A stretch of DNA of 64,000 bases from Marinobacterium marinum (GTDB taxonomy: Bacteria > Pseudomonadota > Gammaproteobacteria > Pseudomonadales > Balneatricaceae), in NCBI RefSeq assembly GCF_013868415.1, contig NZ_JACEMT010000053.1:63173-127172 (forward strand). The letters run 5' to 3'. Of this stretch, positions 9,291 through 18,806 are shown piece after piece. A program made the position numbers and the translations under genes. Within the stretch, counting starts at the first letter, position 1; the number at the start of each line of letters is the position of its first letter. A model generated the notes under the pieces. The model did not search any database, was not told the DNA's origin, and saw nothing but the letters and a program-made list of their open reading frames with translations.

Positions 9291-10791
9291 TCTGCAGATT
9301 CGGGCACAGGTCAGGACGCCTTGGCAGGCGCTGGATTTGGGCGTGCTGATGGGGCGGCGCTGGTTCAAGGCCCTATGGCTGGCCTGGCTGGTGCCTGCCG
9401 TGATGTTGTTCCTGCCGTTGAGTGTCATTTTTTTCGACTCGCCCTGGATTGTTGCCATGGTGCTCTGGTGGCTGAAACCCTTGCTGGAGCGTCTGCCGCT
9501 GCTGTTGTTGAGTCGATTCCTGTTTGGTGAAAATTCTCTGCGTGGTGTGGATTGGCGGCAGCTGCGAAGCCTGTGGCTGTTTGACTGCCTGTCCGCGCTG
9601 CTATGGCGCCGGTTTGACCTGCAGCGCTCGTTCCGGCAGGCGGTGACGGTACTGGAAAAACAGAAGGGCCGGGCGCGGGCCACACGTTGCCAAACTCTGT
9701 CTTATAACGGCGGCTCGGAGGCTGTCTGGCTGACGCTGGTGCTGGTGCATCTGGAAATGTTGCTGGTAGTGGCCGGGCCGGTATTGGCAATCATGCTGGT
9801 GGGTGATTTTGTTGAACCGGACTGGTTTTGGCTGTTTGATGCAGAGGGGGGATGGCCGGAGCATGTCAGCAACGCCTTTACGCTGCTGTGCATGTCGGTG
9901 GTTGCGCCCTTCTATGTATCTTCGGGGTTTGCGCTGTATATCAATCGACGAGTGGAACTGGAAGCCTGGGATCTGGAACTGCTCTTTCGGCAGATCGCCA
10001 GTGAGCGCAAGAGCGCCGGCGAGGCCGCTGCTGGTGCTACATCGTCGGTCATGATGCTGGCCGGTACGCTGTTATTGTCGCTGGCGCTGACCTTCATGCC
10101 GGCGGCGCCGGTGATGGCCGCCAATCCGTTACTGGATTCAACTCCTGAGCAATCCAAGGAAGAGGTGCTGGTACTGCTGGAAGAACCTCCCTTTGTGATC
10201 GAGAAGGAGCACACGCGGTGGAGCTTGAAAGAGTTCGATGGCGTTGACAAGGAGGAATCCGAGAGTGACTGGGGCAGTTGGCTGGATGACTGGGATTTTG
10301 AGCCGTCTGATGGCTCGGGTGTATATCGGGTTGCCGAGGTGTTGGTCTGGGTCGGTATCTTGGCTCTGTTGGTGTTGCTGGCGCGTGCATTGATGCGTCA
10401 CTTGAATGGCCTGGAAGTGTCCGAGCCGTTGGAACCGGCGCGTACCATGCCGCAGGTCGTAATGGGCATGTCGATTGCGGCGGACAGTCTGCCCGAGGAT
10501 ATCACGGCTGCTGTAACGGAGGCGTTGGAGCGGGGAGATACACGTGTGGCGCTGTCACTGGTGTACCGATATGCCCTGCACCGGCTGGTGCATCATCATG
10601 GTGTTGCCGTCGAATCCTGGTATACGGAACTGGAGTGTGCCCAGGCGGTGCGTGCGTACGAGACTTTGGCCCTGGAGGGGCTGTTCGATGAGCTGACACA
10701 GACCTGGTTGAGTCAGGCCTACGCACATGAAGCACCTGCGCGAGGCAAGGTGGAACAGCTCTTGACGGGGTTGCGGAAGGTGCTGTCATGA
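9277..10791 (+). CDS. membrane protein with C-terminal DUF4129 domain
   Basis: A 504-residue protein beginning with GTG inside the end of the SpoIIM-like gene. Hydrophobic helices lie in the first ~250 residues, then an acidic, Trp-rich stretch (DWGSWLDDWDFEPSD), another membrane helix (VLVWVGILALLVLLARALM) and a soluble C-terminus of about 100 residues with the DUF4129 pattern (ALERGDTRVALSLVYRYALHRL, later ESWYTELEC). DUF4129 is common next to MoxR/DUF58 genes; its biochemical role is unknown. It ends in a four-base overlap with the DUF4350 gene. Confidence 0.75.
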   Translation: MNLTDLQIRAQVRTPWQALDLGVLMGRRWFKALWLAWLVPAVMLFLPLSVIFFDSPWIVAMVLWWLKPLLERLPLLLLSRFLFGENSLRGVDWRQLRSLWLFDCLSALLWRRFDLQRSFRQAVTVLEKQKGRARATRCQTLSYNGGSEAVWLTLVLVHLEMLLVVAGPVLAIMLVGDFVEPDWFWLFDAEGGWPEHVSNAFTLLCMSVVAPFYVSSGFALYINRRVELEAWDLELLFRQIASERKSAGEAAAGATSSVMMLAGTLLLSLALTFMPAAPVMAANPLLDSTPEQSKEEVLVLLEEPPFVIEKEHTRWSLKEFDGVDKEESESDWGSWLDDWDFEPSDGSGVYRVAEVLVWVGILALLVLLARALMRHLNGLEVSEPLEPARTMPQVVMGMSIAADSLPEDITAAVTEALERGDTRVALSLVYRYALHRLVHHHGVAVESWYTELECAQAVRAYETLALEGLFDELTQTWLSQAYAHEAPARGKVEQLLTGLRKVLS

Positions 10792-12086
10792 AGCGCATGA
10801 TGCTGTTCAAGGTACTGCCGGCACTGCTGCTGGCCGGGTTCGCCTACCTGTTCAGTACACAACTTGAGCGGAAGCAGGAGGTGATCGATGAGGGACCTGC
10901 TCCTGAGGTTTCCCGAAATGCCTTTTTTGCGGCTGGCATGTTGCTGGAGCAGCGCGGCCTGAGCGTCGAGCATTATCGTTATCCGGTCGATCCGACTCGC
11001 CTGGGGCGTTACGACACGCTGGTTTTGACGGATACGAGTTACCTGCTTGAAGATGATGAACGCATTGAGCAGTTGTTGACCTGGGTGGATGCGGGAGGGC
11101 GGTTGATCTGGCCCTATTCGGTTGATCTGGGCCCGGACCCTTTGAACGAGGTGCTGGGGATCGGGCATGAGTACCCCGGGTCAGATGAGAGGAGCAAGGC
11201 CTCCCATAAGAACAAGCGGCTGCCCGACAGTGAAACCGAGGCCGCCATGGATGAAACACTCGAATCACTGGCCGAGGAGTTGGAAGTCAAGGCGCGCATG
11301 GAACGGGATGCGTTGAGTCCCCGCGAGCAGGTGAGGGTGGATATACAGGCACGGGAAGCGCGTGTTCAACCGCGAGAATTGAGCCGTCTGGAACTGCCCG
11401 GTGGGGAGGTGGTCAGTCAGCATTTTGGCGAGCTGTCGTTGCGTGAGGCGTTGGACACTCCGGTTGGAGCCTTTCGCCCCCGTCTGGAAGCGGTATCCCG
11501 CTCGGCCGAGTCGGTCGAAATACTGTTGTTGCAGCTGGGCGCCGGTCAGATAGCGGTGATGAAGGATATCGATATCTGGTCCAATCATCGTATCGGTCTG
11601 TTTGATCATGCCTATCTGTTGAATCATCTGGTGGCCGGCCCTGTTCATATCCAGCGCTACAGTGAATGGCCACCGTTAAGGCTGTTGATCTGGCAGAATG
11701 CGCCGGAAGCACTGCTGATTAGTGTCTGTCTGCTGCTGGCCTGGCTGCTCTATCGTGGCCGCCGTTTTGGCCCGGTGCTGCTGCAGGACCGGCAGCAAAG
11801 GCGAACCCTGCGTGAACATGTCGAGGCTGTGGCTCGCTTCCATCATCAATATGGGCAGTTGGACTTTGTGCTGGCTCCGTTGCGGCAACAGGTCATCAAG
11901 CGTGCTGTGCGCCTGGGTGGCGGGGTGGAACAGGGTTCCCCGGAACAACAGCAGCAGGCCATTGCCCGGCAGGTCGACATGCCGCAGGAGCTGATCGCAC
12001 AAGCTCTGCTGCCGCGAGAACACTATACCTCGGCCGAGCTGGTCGAAACGGTACAACTTCTTATCAGAATCAGGAATCGACTATGA
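10788..12086 (+). CDS. DUF4350 domain membrane protein
   Basis: A 432-residue protein with an N-terminal membrane anchor (VLPALLLAGFAYLF). A DUF4350-like fold follows (NAFFAAGMLLEQRG to GGRLIWPY), the glutamine-amidotransferase-like domain found in these clusters. A second helix (ALLISVCLLLAWLLY) lies near residue 310, then a cytoplasmic C-terminus. A 100-residue charged insert (about 125-210) interrupts the periplasmic part. ATGA overlaps on both sides show tight co-translation with the DUF4129 and MoxR genes. Function unknown. Confidence 0.75.
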   Translation: MKRMMLFKVLPALLLAGFAYLFSTQLERKQEVIDEGPAPEVSRNAFFAAGMLLEQRGLSVEHYRYPVDPTRLGRYDTLVLTDTSYLLEDDERIEQLLTWVDAGGRLIWPYSVDLGPDPLNEVLGIGHEYPGSDERSKASHKNKRLPDSETEAAMDETLESLAEELEVKARMERDALSPREQVRVDIQAREARVQPRELSRLELPGGEVVSQHFGELSLREALDTPVGAFRPRLEAVSRSAESVEILLLQLGAGQIAVMKDIDIWSNHRIGLFDHAYLLNHLVAGPVHIQRYSEWPPLRLLIWQNAPEALLISVCLLLAWLLYRGRRFGPVLLQDRQQRRTLREHVEAVARFHHQYGQLDFVLAPLRQQVIKRAVRLGGGVEQGSPEQQQQAIARQVDMPQELIAQALLPREHYTSAELVETVQLLIRIRNRL

Positions 12087-13066
12087 CCATTGAAATGGAA
12101 GACGCTCGGGTCGCCCGTGACGTAACCGGCAAAATCGACTTTTTGCGCAGCAGCATCGGTTCGCTGCTGATTGGTCAGGATGAGGTCGTTGATCAGGTTT
12201 TGATCGCATTGCTGTGTCGGGGGCATGTGTTGTTAGAGGGCGTACCGGGGCTGGGAAAAACGCTGTTGGTACGGGCGCTGGCGACCTGCTTCGACGGCCG
12301 TTTCCGGCGCATCCAGTTCACGCCTGATCTGATGCCGGCGGATATGACCGGTCATGCCATCTATGACATGAAAGAGGGGCGCTTTCATGTGCGAAAGGGA
12401 CCCGTTTTTACCAATTTGCTGCTGGCGGACGAAATCAACCGTTCTCCGGCCAAAACCCAGGCGGCCCTGCTGGAGGTGATGCAGGAGCATCAGGTAACAA
12501 TTGAAGGCAAGGCGTATGCCCTTGAACCGCCGTTCATGGTGCTGGCGACACAGAACCCGATTGAGCAGGAAGGGACCTACCCGTTGCCGGAAGCGGAGCT
12601 GGACCGGTTTCTGATGAAGGTATTTATTGATTACCCGGCGTTTGACGATGAGACGCGTCTGGTTCGTCAGGTTACCGGTGGTGAATTGAGTATGGCGGCG
12701 ATCAGTTCGCGCCTGAATGGCGCGCTGGATGCGGATGACATTCAGGCCCTGCAGCAGGCGGCTGAACGGGTGACGCTGGATGATCAGGTGCTGGCATATG
12801 CGGTGCGTCTGGTTCAGGCAACCCGCAATGCCAGCAGCATCCTCAAGGGGGCAGGGCCGCGTGCCAGCATCGGCTTGGTCAGTGCGGCCAAGGCCTGGGC
12901 ACTGATGAACGGCCGTGATTTCGTCTTGCCGGATGACGTCAAGCAAGTAGCCTTGCCGGTGATGCGGCACCGTATTCTGCTGGCACCGGAAAGTGAAATC
13001 GAAGGTTTTACGCCGGACCGGGTTCTGCAGCAGTTGATGCAAACGGTTGATGCACCGCGCACATGA
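12083..13066 (+). CDS. MoxR family AAA+ ATPase
   Basis: A 327-residue MoxR-type ATPase. It has Walker A GVPGLGKT (about 53-60), Walker B LLADEINR, a sensor 1 region (VLATQNPIEQEGTYPLPEAELDRF) and the C-terminal lid domain. MoxR ATPases act as chaperones that assemble or activate membrane or metal-containing partners, usually with VWA-domain proteins. Here the obvious partner is the downstream DUF58 protein, whose start overlaps the MoxR stop by four bases. The cellular target is not known. Confidence 0.93.
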   Translation: MTIEMEDARVARDVTGKIDFLRSSIGSLLIGQDEVVDQVLIALLCRGHVLLEGVPGLGKTLLVRALATCFDGRFRRIQFTPDLMPADMTGHAIYDMKEGRFHVRKGPVFTNLLLADEINRSPAKTQAALLEVMQEHQVTIEGKAYALEPPFMVLATQNPIEQEGTYPLPEAELDRFLMKVFIDYPAFDDETRLVRQVTGGELSMAAISSRLNGALDADDIQALQQAAERVTLDDQVLAYAVRLVQATRNASSILKGAGPRASIGLVSAAKAWALMNGRDFVLPDDVKQVALPVMRHRILLAPESEIEGFTPDRVLQQLMQTVDAPRT

Positions 13067-14409
13067 TCAGGGCGCTGTTAGGCCTGCTACCGGACAAGGC
13101 CCTGTTCAAATACTTGCTGATCCTGCTGGCGCTGGCCGTGGTGCCGGCCGGGGTCAGAGTGTTGACCTCCATGGATGCTTCGCTGCTGGCCGACGTCTGG
13201 TGGGTGATGTTCGGTATTGCGGCGTTGGTCGCACTGGCGGATGCCGTCTTGTTGTATGCCACGCCGAGGGTGGAGGCCCGACGGCAACTGCCGGGCAATC
13301 TGGCGTTGGGTGCTAATGCCAGGATACGACTGGAGTTCAGCAACCCGAGTGCGCGAACACTCCGAATCAGCTACATGGACCACTACCCCGGTAGTCTGGT
13401 GACGGAGCAGTTGCCTGCCGAAGTGGTGCTGGAGTCCGGTCAGTCATGTCAGGTCGAGTACAGTGCGCGGCCGGTGCATCGCGGGGAGGCGAAGTTTGGT
13501 GATATTGTCATGCGGATACAGTCGCCGTTGGGGCTGTGGCGACTGCAGCGATCCGTGGCGGCTGAGCAGGCTGTAAAGGTCTACCCCAACTTTATGGCGC
13601 TGGCCAATCTGAACTTTCTGGATTACGAGCAGAGTGTTGCGCAGATCGGAGCGCATTTGACCCAACGTCGAGGCTCGGGGCAGGAGTTTCGTCAGCTGCG
13701 AGAATATCAGCGCGGTGATGAAATACGTCAGATCGACTGGAAGGCGACGGCCCGCCAGCAACGACTGGTTTCGCGGGAGTACCAGGATGAACGTGATCAG
13801 GAAGTGATGTTCATGCTGGATACCGGTCGCAGAATGCGTGCTATGGATGGTGAATTGAGCCATTTCGACCACTCACTCAATGCCTTGCTGCTGACAGCCT
13901 ATATTGCCTTGGGAGCCGGTGATGCCGTGGGCGTGCTGGGCTTTGCAGATCGGTGCCGCTGGGTACGGCCGGTCAAGGGGCGGCAGGGGATCAACCACCT
14001 GCTGAACAGTCTGTATGCCGTGCACAGCAGTGCAGAGGCCAGCGATGTGGTGCAGGCGGCCGACGTGCTGATGCAGAAGCAGCACAAGCGTTCGCTGGTG
14101 GTGCTGGTCACTAACCTCAGGGATGATGACAGCGGTGACCTGCAGGCGGCGGTGAAACTATTGGCACGGAAGCACCTGGTCATGCTGGCCTGTCTGCGTG
14201 AAAGCTATCTGGATGAGCCTCTGCCGGAGCAGCCCAATGCCGAGCAAACGCTCAATTTCTGTGCGCGTACGCTTTACCGTGATCAGCGGGAACAGCTGAT
14301 CCGACGCCTGCGTGGGCAGGGAGTCATGATTGTTGATGCCCCGCCGCAATGTTTGCATGTTGAACTGATTGAACAGTATCTGATGCTCAAGCGCGCCGGT
14401 CGGTTGTAG
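13063..14409 (+). CDS. DUF58 domain protein
   Basis: A 448-residue protein with two N-terminal membrane helices (about 12-30 and 40-65), a beta-rich segment, and the DUF58 core (FRQLREYQRGDEIRQIDWKATAR) followed by a VWA-like domain. The metal-site motif reads LDTGRRM instead of the DxSxS form of classical VWA domains, so metal binding may be altered. DUF58 proteins normally pair with MoxR ATPases, as here. This is the last gene of the coupled cluster; about 110 bp separate it from hsp20. Confidence 0.88.
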   Translation: MIRALLGLLPDKALFKYLLILLALAVVPAGVRVLTSMDASLLADVWWVMFGIAALVALADAVLLYATPRVEARRQLPGNLALGANARIRLEFSNPSARTLRISYMDHYPGSLVTEQLPAEVVLESGQSCQVEYSARPVHRGEAKFGDIVMRIQSPLGLWRLQRSVAAEQAVKVYPNFMALANLNFLDYEQSVAQIGAHLTQRRGSGQEFRQLREYQRGDEIRQIDWKATARQQRLVSREYQDERDQEVMFMLDTGRRMRAMDGELSHFDHSLNALLLTAYIALGAGDAVGVLGFADRCRWVRPVKGRQGINHLLNSLYAVHSSAEASDVVQAADVLMQKQHKRSLVVLVTNLRDDDSGDLQAAVKLLARKHLVMLACLRESYLDEPLPEQPNAEQTLNFCARTLYRDQREQLIRRLRGQGVMIVDAPPQCLHVELIEQYLMLKRAGRL

Positions 14410-14520
14410 GGCTGATTGGCTAACGGATATAACCCGTTCTACACTCATCAGAGGTGGCCGCGACGCAGTGATGCGATCGCGTCTCTGAACCATGATTCAC
14501 CTGAACTCGAGGGGGTTGTG

Positions 14521-14943
14521 ATGAGTACCAATGTAACCCGCTTCAACAGTTTGTTTGACGATACCTTCCTGAATGACTTCTTCCGACCGCTGGCGACCCG
14601 CTCCAATGGTGACAAGGTGGCCGCTATTGATGTGCATGAAACGGAAAATGACTACCGTGTGCATGTCGATATGCCGGGGGTTAAAAAAGAGGATGTTGAA
14701 ATATCGCTCGACAACGGTGTACTGACGGTCAAGGGTGAAACCCGGAAGGAAAGCAAGGAAGAGCTGGATGGTAAATTGATCAGACAGGAGCGTCATGTTG
14801 GCCAGTTTATCAGGCAATTGTCGGTAGGTGCTGATGTGGATACTCAGGCAGTCAAAGCGGCTTTTGCGGATGGCGTGTTGGAAATTACCCTGCCCAAACG
14901 GCCTGCAGCCACGGAAGAGGGCGTCAAAATCAGTATTGACTGA
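14521..14943 (+). CDS. small heat-shock protein, Hsp20/alpha-crystallin family
   Basis: A 140-residue ATP-independent holdase. The alpha-crystallin domain spans roughly residues 35-130 (DMPGVKKEDVEISLDNGVLTV, then FADGVLEITLPK), with an ISI sequence near the C-terminus that fits the oligomerisation motif. The frame is open from 14416, but the ATG at 14521 follows a GAGGGGG ribosome site and gives a normal-length protein. I could not find a convincing sigma-32 promoter in the 111 bp upstream, unlike for grpE and dnaK. Confidence 0.92.
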   Translation: MSTNVTRFNSLFDDTFLNDFFRPLATRSNGDKVAAIDVHETENDYRVHVDMPGVKKEDVEISLDNGVLTVKGETRKESKEELDGKLIRQERHVGQFIRQLSVGADVDTQAVKAAFADGVLEITLPKRPAATEEGVKISID

Positions 14944-14960
14944 ACCGGATAAAACCTCCT

Positions 14961-15010
14961 GGGGTCAGTGCCTGCGACAATATGAATCTTTTGCGTTAGG
15001 GACTGACCCC
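14961..15010. repeat. REP-like palindrome
   Basis: A 50-nt imperfect inverted repeat between hsp20 and glyA. The nine outermost bases pair perfectly (GGGGTCAGT with ACTGACCCC) and six of the next eleven also match, leaving a ~10-nt loop. GGGGTCAG-type ends are typical of REP/RAYT palindromes that occur in many copies in marine gammaproteobacteria. Four T residues follow, so it could also stop hsp20 transcripts. No second copy was noticed in this window. Confidence 0.5.
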
Positions 15011-15041
15011 TTTTCATGTGCCTTCCATACGGTTTTTGGAC

Positions 15042-15047
15042 TATAAT
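15042..15047 (+). promoter_or_regulatory. candidate -10 box for glyA
   Basis: A perfect TATAAT lies 87 bp before the glyA start, just after the REP-like palindrome. No convincing -35 hexamer is present at the right distance, so this is only a candidate. Confidence 0.35.
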
Positions 15048-15133
15048 GCGCCTCTTTTCAAAGGCAGCTACAGGTCAGTCCGTCACTACCTGCACCAACC
15101 TTGCCGCTATTTTTGCAACTACAGGGGACAGCA

Positions 15134-16390
15134 ATGTTTAGCAAAGATATGTCTATCGCCAGTTATGATGCGGATCTGTGGTCTGCAATGCAGTCCGAGG
15201 CTACCCGTCAGGAAGAGCACATTGAGCTGATCGCATCTGAAAACTACACCAGCCCGCGTGTGATGGAAGCTCAGGGCTCAGTACTGACCAACAAGTACGC
15301 CGAAGGCTATCCGCACAAGCGCTACTACGGTGGCTGCGAGTATGTCGATGTCGTTGAAGAGTTGGCGATCGACCGTGCCAAAGAACTGTTCGGTGCAACC
15401 TATGCCAACGTACAGCCGCACTCCGGTTCCCAGGCGAACGCTGCCGTTTACATGGCGCTGTGCCAGCCGGGCGACACCGTACTGGGCATGAGTCTGGCAC
15501 ACGGTGGTCACTTGACCCACGGTGCAGCCGTATCTTTCTCTGGCCGTATCTACAAGGCGGTTCAGTACGGTCTGAACGCTGAAACCGGCGAGATCGACTA
15601 CGACGAAGTTGAACGTCTGGCGGTTGAGCACAAGCCGAAGATGATCGTAGCAGGCTTCTCTGCCTACTCTCAGATCGTTGACTGGGCACGCTTCCGCGAA
15701 ATCGCTGACAAGGTCGGCGCCTACCTGTTCGTCGACATGGCCCATATTGCCGGTCTGGTGGCTGCCGGTGTCTACCCGACGCCGATGCCTTTTGCTGATG
15801 TGGTCACCACCACAACGCACAAGACCCTGGGTGGTCCGCGTGGCGGCCTGATCCTGTCGGCCAATGCTGATGAAGAACTGCAGAAGAAACTGAATTTTGC
15901 GGTTTTCCCTGAATCTCAGGGCGGTCCACTGATGCACGTGATTGCGGCCAAGGCCGTGTGCTTCAAGGAAGCGATGGAGCCGGAGTGGAAGGAATACCAG
16001 GCTCAGGTCGTGAAAAACGCCAAGGCAATGGCCAAGGTGTTCATGGATCGCGGTATCGACATCGTATCAGGCGGCACTGAAGACCACCTGTTCCTGGTTG
16101 ATCTGATCAACAAGGACATCACTGGTAAGGATGCTGACGCTGCTCTGGGTCGTGCCAACATCACCGTGAACAAAAACTCGGTGCCGAACGATCCGCGTTC
16201 ACCGTTCGTCACCTCCGGTCTGCGTATTGGTACCCCGGCGGTGACTCGTCGCGGCTTCAAGGAAGACGAAGTCGCTCAGCTGGCGAACTGGATCTGTGAC
16301 GTGCTGGATGATATCGAAAACGAAGAAACCATCGCGCGCGTGAAAGAACAGGTCAAAGAGATCTGTGCCCGCTTCCCGGTTTACAAGTAA
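15134..16390 (+). CDS. glyA: serine hydroxymethyltransferase
   Basis: A 418-residue PLP enzyme (E. coli 417) that interconverts serine and glycine and loads one-carbon units onto tetrahydrofolate. The PLP lysine sits in [14 protein letters not shown] (Lys230), with the substrate segments ELIASENY (31-38) and the [14 protein letters not shown] block. The ATG at 15134 gives a start aligned with other GlyA proteins. A strong terminator follows, separating glyA from nrdR and the riboflavin genes. Confidence 0.98.
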   Translation: MFSKDMSIASYDADLWSAMQSEATRQEEHIELIASENYTSPRVMEAQGSVLTNKYAEGYPHKRYYGGCEYVDVVEELAIDRAKELFGATYANVQPHSGSQANAAVYMALCQPGDTVLGMSLAHGGHLTHGAAVSFSGRIYKAVQYGLNAETGEIDYDEVERLAVEHKPKMIVAGFSAYSQIVDWARFREIADKVGAYLFVDMAHIAGLVAAGVYPTPMPFADVVTTTTHKTLGGPRGGLILSANADEELQKKLNFAVFPESQGGPLMHVIAAKAVCFKEAMEPEWKEYQAQVVKNAKAMAKVFMDRGIDIVSGGTEDHLFLVDLINKDITGKDADAALGRANITVNKNSVPNDPRSPFVTSGLRIGTPAVTRRGFKEDEVAQLANWICDVLDDIENEETIARVKEQVKEICARFPVYK

Positions 16391-16406
16391 GTCGGTAGAA
16401 TAGCAG

Positions 16407-16431
16407 GGGCGGCAATGGCCGCCCTTTTTTT
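16407..16431 (+). terminator. intrinsic terminator of glyA
   Basis: A perfect seven-base-pair GC stem (GGGCGGC/GCCGCCC) with a four-base loop, followed by seven T residues, 16 bp after the glyA stop. Confidence 0.9.
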
Positions 16432-16488
16432 ATTGTGGTTGACCACTTCATAACCCCGTAGGGAAACGCTCTTTAATTCGAGGCACGC

Positions 16489-16971
16489 ATGCACTGTCCG
16501 TTTTGTGGGACCCATGAGACCAAAGTTGTCGACTCCCGCCTGGTCGCAGAAGGCCAGCAGATTCGGCGTCGGCGTGAGTGCATCAGTTGTCACGAGCGTT
16601 TTACCACCTATGAAACCGCAGAGCTGTTGATGCCGCGTGTCATCAAGAACGATGGTACTCGGCAGCCTTTCGATGAAGACAAGCTGCGGGCGGGGATTCA
16701 GCGTGCGTTGGAAAAGCGCCCCGTCAGTATCGAAGAGATCGAAGCCTGCATCACCAGAATCAAACAGCGTTTGCGCGCAACGGGCGAGCGTGAACTGCCG
16801 TCCCGAGAAGTCGGCGAAGCCGTCATGGCGGAGCTGCGCAAGCTGGATGAGGTAGCCTACGTGCGTTTCGCATCCGTCTATCGCAGCTTTCAGGATATCA
16901 AGGAATTTCGCGATGAAATCGAGCGGCTGTCCAGCCCGAGCGAGAGCGCCGGTGACGGGGAGAGCTGCTGA
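16489..16971 (+). CDS. nrdR: transcriptional repressor NrdR
   Basis: A 160-residue (d)ATP-sensing repressor of ribonucleotide reductase genes. It has an N-terminal zinc ribbon (Cys3, Cys6, Cys31, Cys34) and an ATP-cone domain ([20 protein letters not shown]). The position directly before ribD is the conserved nrdR-rib arrangement of gammaproteobacteria. It ends two bases before the ribD ATG, so the two are probably co-transcribed. Confidence 0.97.
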   Translation: MHCPFCGTHETKVVDSRLVAEGQQIRRRRECISCHERFTTYETAELLMPRVIKNDGTRQPFDEDKLRAGIQRALEKRPVSIEEIEACITRIKQRLRATGERELPSREVGEAVMAELRKLDEVAYVRFASVYRSFQDIKEFRDEIERLSSPSESAGDGESC

Positions 16972-16972
16972 T

Positions 16973-18118
16973 ATGGTTGCATCTTTCAGTGCACAGGATC
17001 ACCAGTGGATGGCGCAGGCAATTGGTCTGGCCCGGCAGGGGCTGTATAGCACCGACCCCAATCCGCGAGTGGGCTGTGTGATTGTGCGTGATGATGAAGT
17101 GGTGGGTACTGGCGCCCATTTGAAAGCGGGCGAGCCTCACGCTGAAGTGCATGCGTTGCGTGTCGCGGGCGACAGGGCTCAAGGCGCGGTCGCCTATGTC
17201 ACGCTGGAGCCCTGTAGTCACCATGGCAAAACGCCTCCCTGTGCTGAAGCCCTGGTCAAGGCGGGGGTTGCCCGTGTGGTGTGTGCCATGCAGGACCCCA
17301 ATCCGCTGGTGGCAGGGCGTGGTCTGAGCCTGTTGCAGCGAGCCGGTATAGAGACGGCATCGGGCCTGCTGGAAGGCGAAGCACGAGCTCTCAATCCGGG
17401 ATTCATTTGCCGCATGGAGCACGGGCGCCCCTACACGCGCTTGAAACTGGCGGCCAGCCTGGATGGGCGGACGGCCATGCAAAGTGGAGAGTCGCAATGG
17501 ATCACCGGTGCCGCGGCCCGCGCTGATGTCCAGCGCCTGCGGGCCCGAAGTTCGGCTATCCTGACCGGGGTCGATACCGTACTGATCGATGATGCCTCCC
17601 TGACAGTACGGGCCAGTGAAATCGGGTTGCCGGATGCCGACGCCGCCAGGGCGGCGGCTTGCCAGCCGCTGCGAGTGGTGGTGGACAGTCGATTGCGCCT
17701 GCCGGTATCGACTCGCATGCTGAACCTGTCGGGCGATACTCTGATTGCCACGGCCTGTAGCGAAAACGCGCCAGCGGCCATCGCTTTGAGTGCCGCCGGT
17801 GCACGGGTCGTTTCGTTGCCCGGAAACGATGGCCGTGTCGACCTGTCGGCGCTGCTGACTTGGTTGGCCGAGCATGCTCAGTGCAACGAGCTGCTGATCG
17901 AATGCGGTGCAACCCTGGCCGGTGCCGCATTACGTGCGGGACTGGTTGATGAGCTGGTACTCTATCTGGCACCGACACTGCTGGGCAGCTCGGCGCGGCC
18001 ACTGTTCAACCTGCCGCTGGAACAGATGGCGCAGCAGTACCGCTTGCAACTCACCGATACGCGCCAACTTGGGGATGACCTGCGTCTGACCCTGAGTTGC
18101 CGCCAGGATAACGACTGA
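16973..18118 (+). CDS. ribD: bifunctional diaminohydroxyphosphoribosylaminopyrimidine deaminase / 5-amino-6-(5-phosphoribosylamino)uracil reductase
   Basis: A 381-residue two-domain enzyme for the second and third steps of riboflavin synthesis. The deaminase domain has the zinc site HAE (His56, Glu58) and PC-x8-C (Cys81, Cys90). The reductase domain begins near residue 145 (TRLKLAASLDGRTA) and has the usual GGATLA-like end (ECGATLAGAALRAGLVDEL). The frame is open to 16913, but ATG 16973 lies beside the nrdR stop and matches the family start. It joins ribE through a TGATG overlap. Confidence 0.96.
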   Translation: MVASFSAQDHQWMAQAIGLARQGLYSTDPNPRVGCVIVRDDEVVGTGAHLKAGEPHAEVHALRVAGDRAQGAVAYVTLEPCSHHGKTPPCAEALVKAGVARVVCAMQDPNPLVAGRGLSLLQRAGIETASGLLEGEARALNPGFICRMEHGRPYTRLKLAASLDGRTAMQSGESQWITGAAARADVQRLRARSSAILTGVDTVLIDDASLTVRASEIGLPDADAARAAACQPLRVVVDSRLRLPVSTRMLNLSGDTLIATACSENAPAAIALSAAGARVVSLPGNDGRVDLSALLTWLAEHAQCNELLIECGATLAGAALRAGLVDELVLYLAPTLLGSSARPLFNLPLEQMAQQYRLQLTDTRQLGDDLRLTLSCRQDND

Positions 18119-18789
18119 TGTTTACCGGAATCATTGAAGCCGTGGGCAGTATTGCCGACATGCGCATGATTGGCGGCGACATGCGCCTGTATGTGCGTAC
18201 TGGCGCGCTGGACCTGAGTGACGTCCGCCTCGGCGACAGTATTGCTACCAATGGTGTCTGTTTGACCGCCGTCGAGTTGCCCGGTGACGGATTTATCGCT
18301 GATGTGTCGCTGGAAACACTGGCCCACACACGGTTTGAGTCACTGGCTGTTGGTGAGGCGGTCAATCTGGAAAAGGCGATGCGTGCCGACACCCGTTTTG
18401 GCGGCCATATTGTCACCGGTCATGTGGATGCACTGGGTACCGTGGTCGAACGGCGTGACGATGCGCGTTCGGTGCGTTTGACGGTGCGTATGCCCGCCTC
18501 CATTCAGCGCTATGTGGCCGCCAAGGGCTCGATTACCGTCGATGGTGTCAGTCTGACGGCAAATGCCTTGAATGGCGACTGCCTTGAACTCAATATAGTG
18601 CCGCATACGGCACAGGAAACGATTATCGACAGTTACACAGCCGGTCGTCAGGTGCATCTGGAAGTGGATATCATTGCCCGCTACCTGGAGCGTCTGATGG
18701 GTGCAGCGCACACCGAGGATGCAGCCGACGGCGATGCCGGCGGCGTGACCTTGGCGCTGCTGGCTAATCACGGATTCATGCGTCGCTGA
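18118..18789 (+). CDS. ribE: riboflavin synthase, alpha chain
   Basis: A 223-residue enzyme that dismutates two molecules of 6,7-dimethyl-8-ribityllumazine to riboflavin. It consists of two homologous beta-barrels: the first begins MFTGIIEAVG, and the second begins near residue 98 with GHIVTGHVDALG and contains the DGVSLTAN repeat of DSIATNGVCLTAV. The start codon overlaps the ribD stop by one base. Naming follows the Pseudomonas/Bacillus scheme (ribC in E. coli). Confidence 0.96.
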   Translation: MFTGIIEAVGSIADMRMIGGDMRLYVRTGALDLSDVRLGDSIATNGVCLTAVELPGDGFIADVSLETLAHTRFESLAVGEAVNLEKAMRADTRFGGHIVTGHVDALGTVVERRDDARSVRLTVRMPASIQRYVAAKGSITVDGVSLTANALNGDCLELNIVPHTAQETIIDSYTAGRQVHLEVDIIARYLERLMGAAHTEDAADGDAGGVTLALLANHGFMRR

Positions 18790-18806
18790 GGCGGCGGGAG
18801 AGAACT

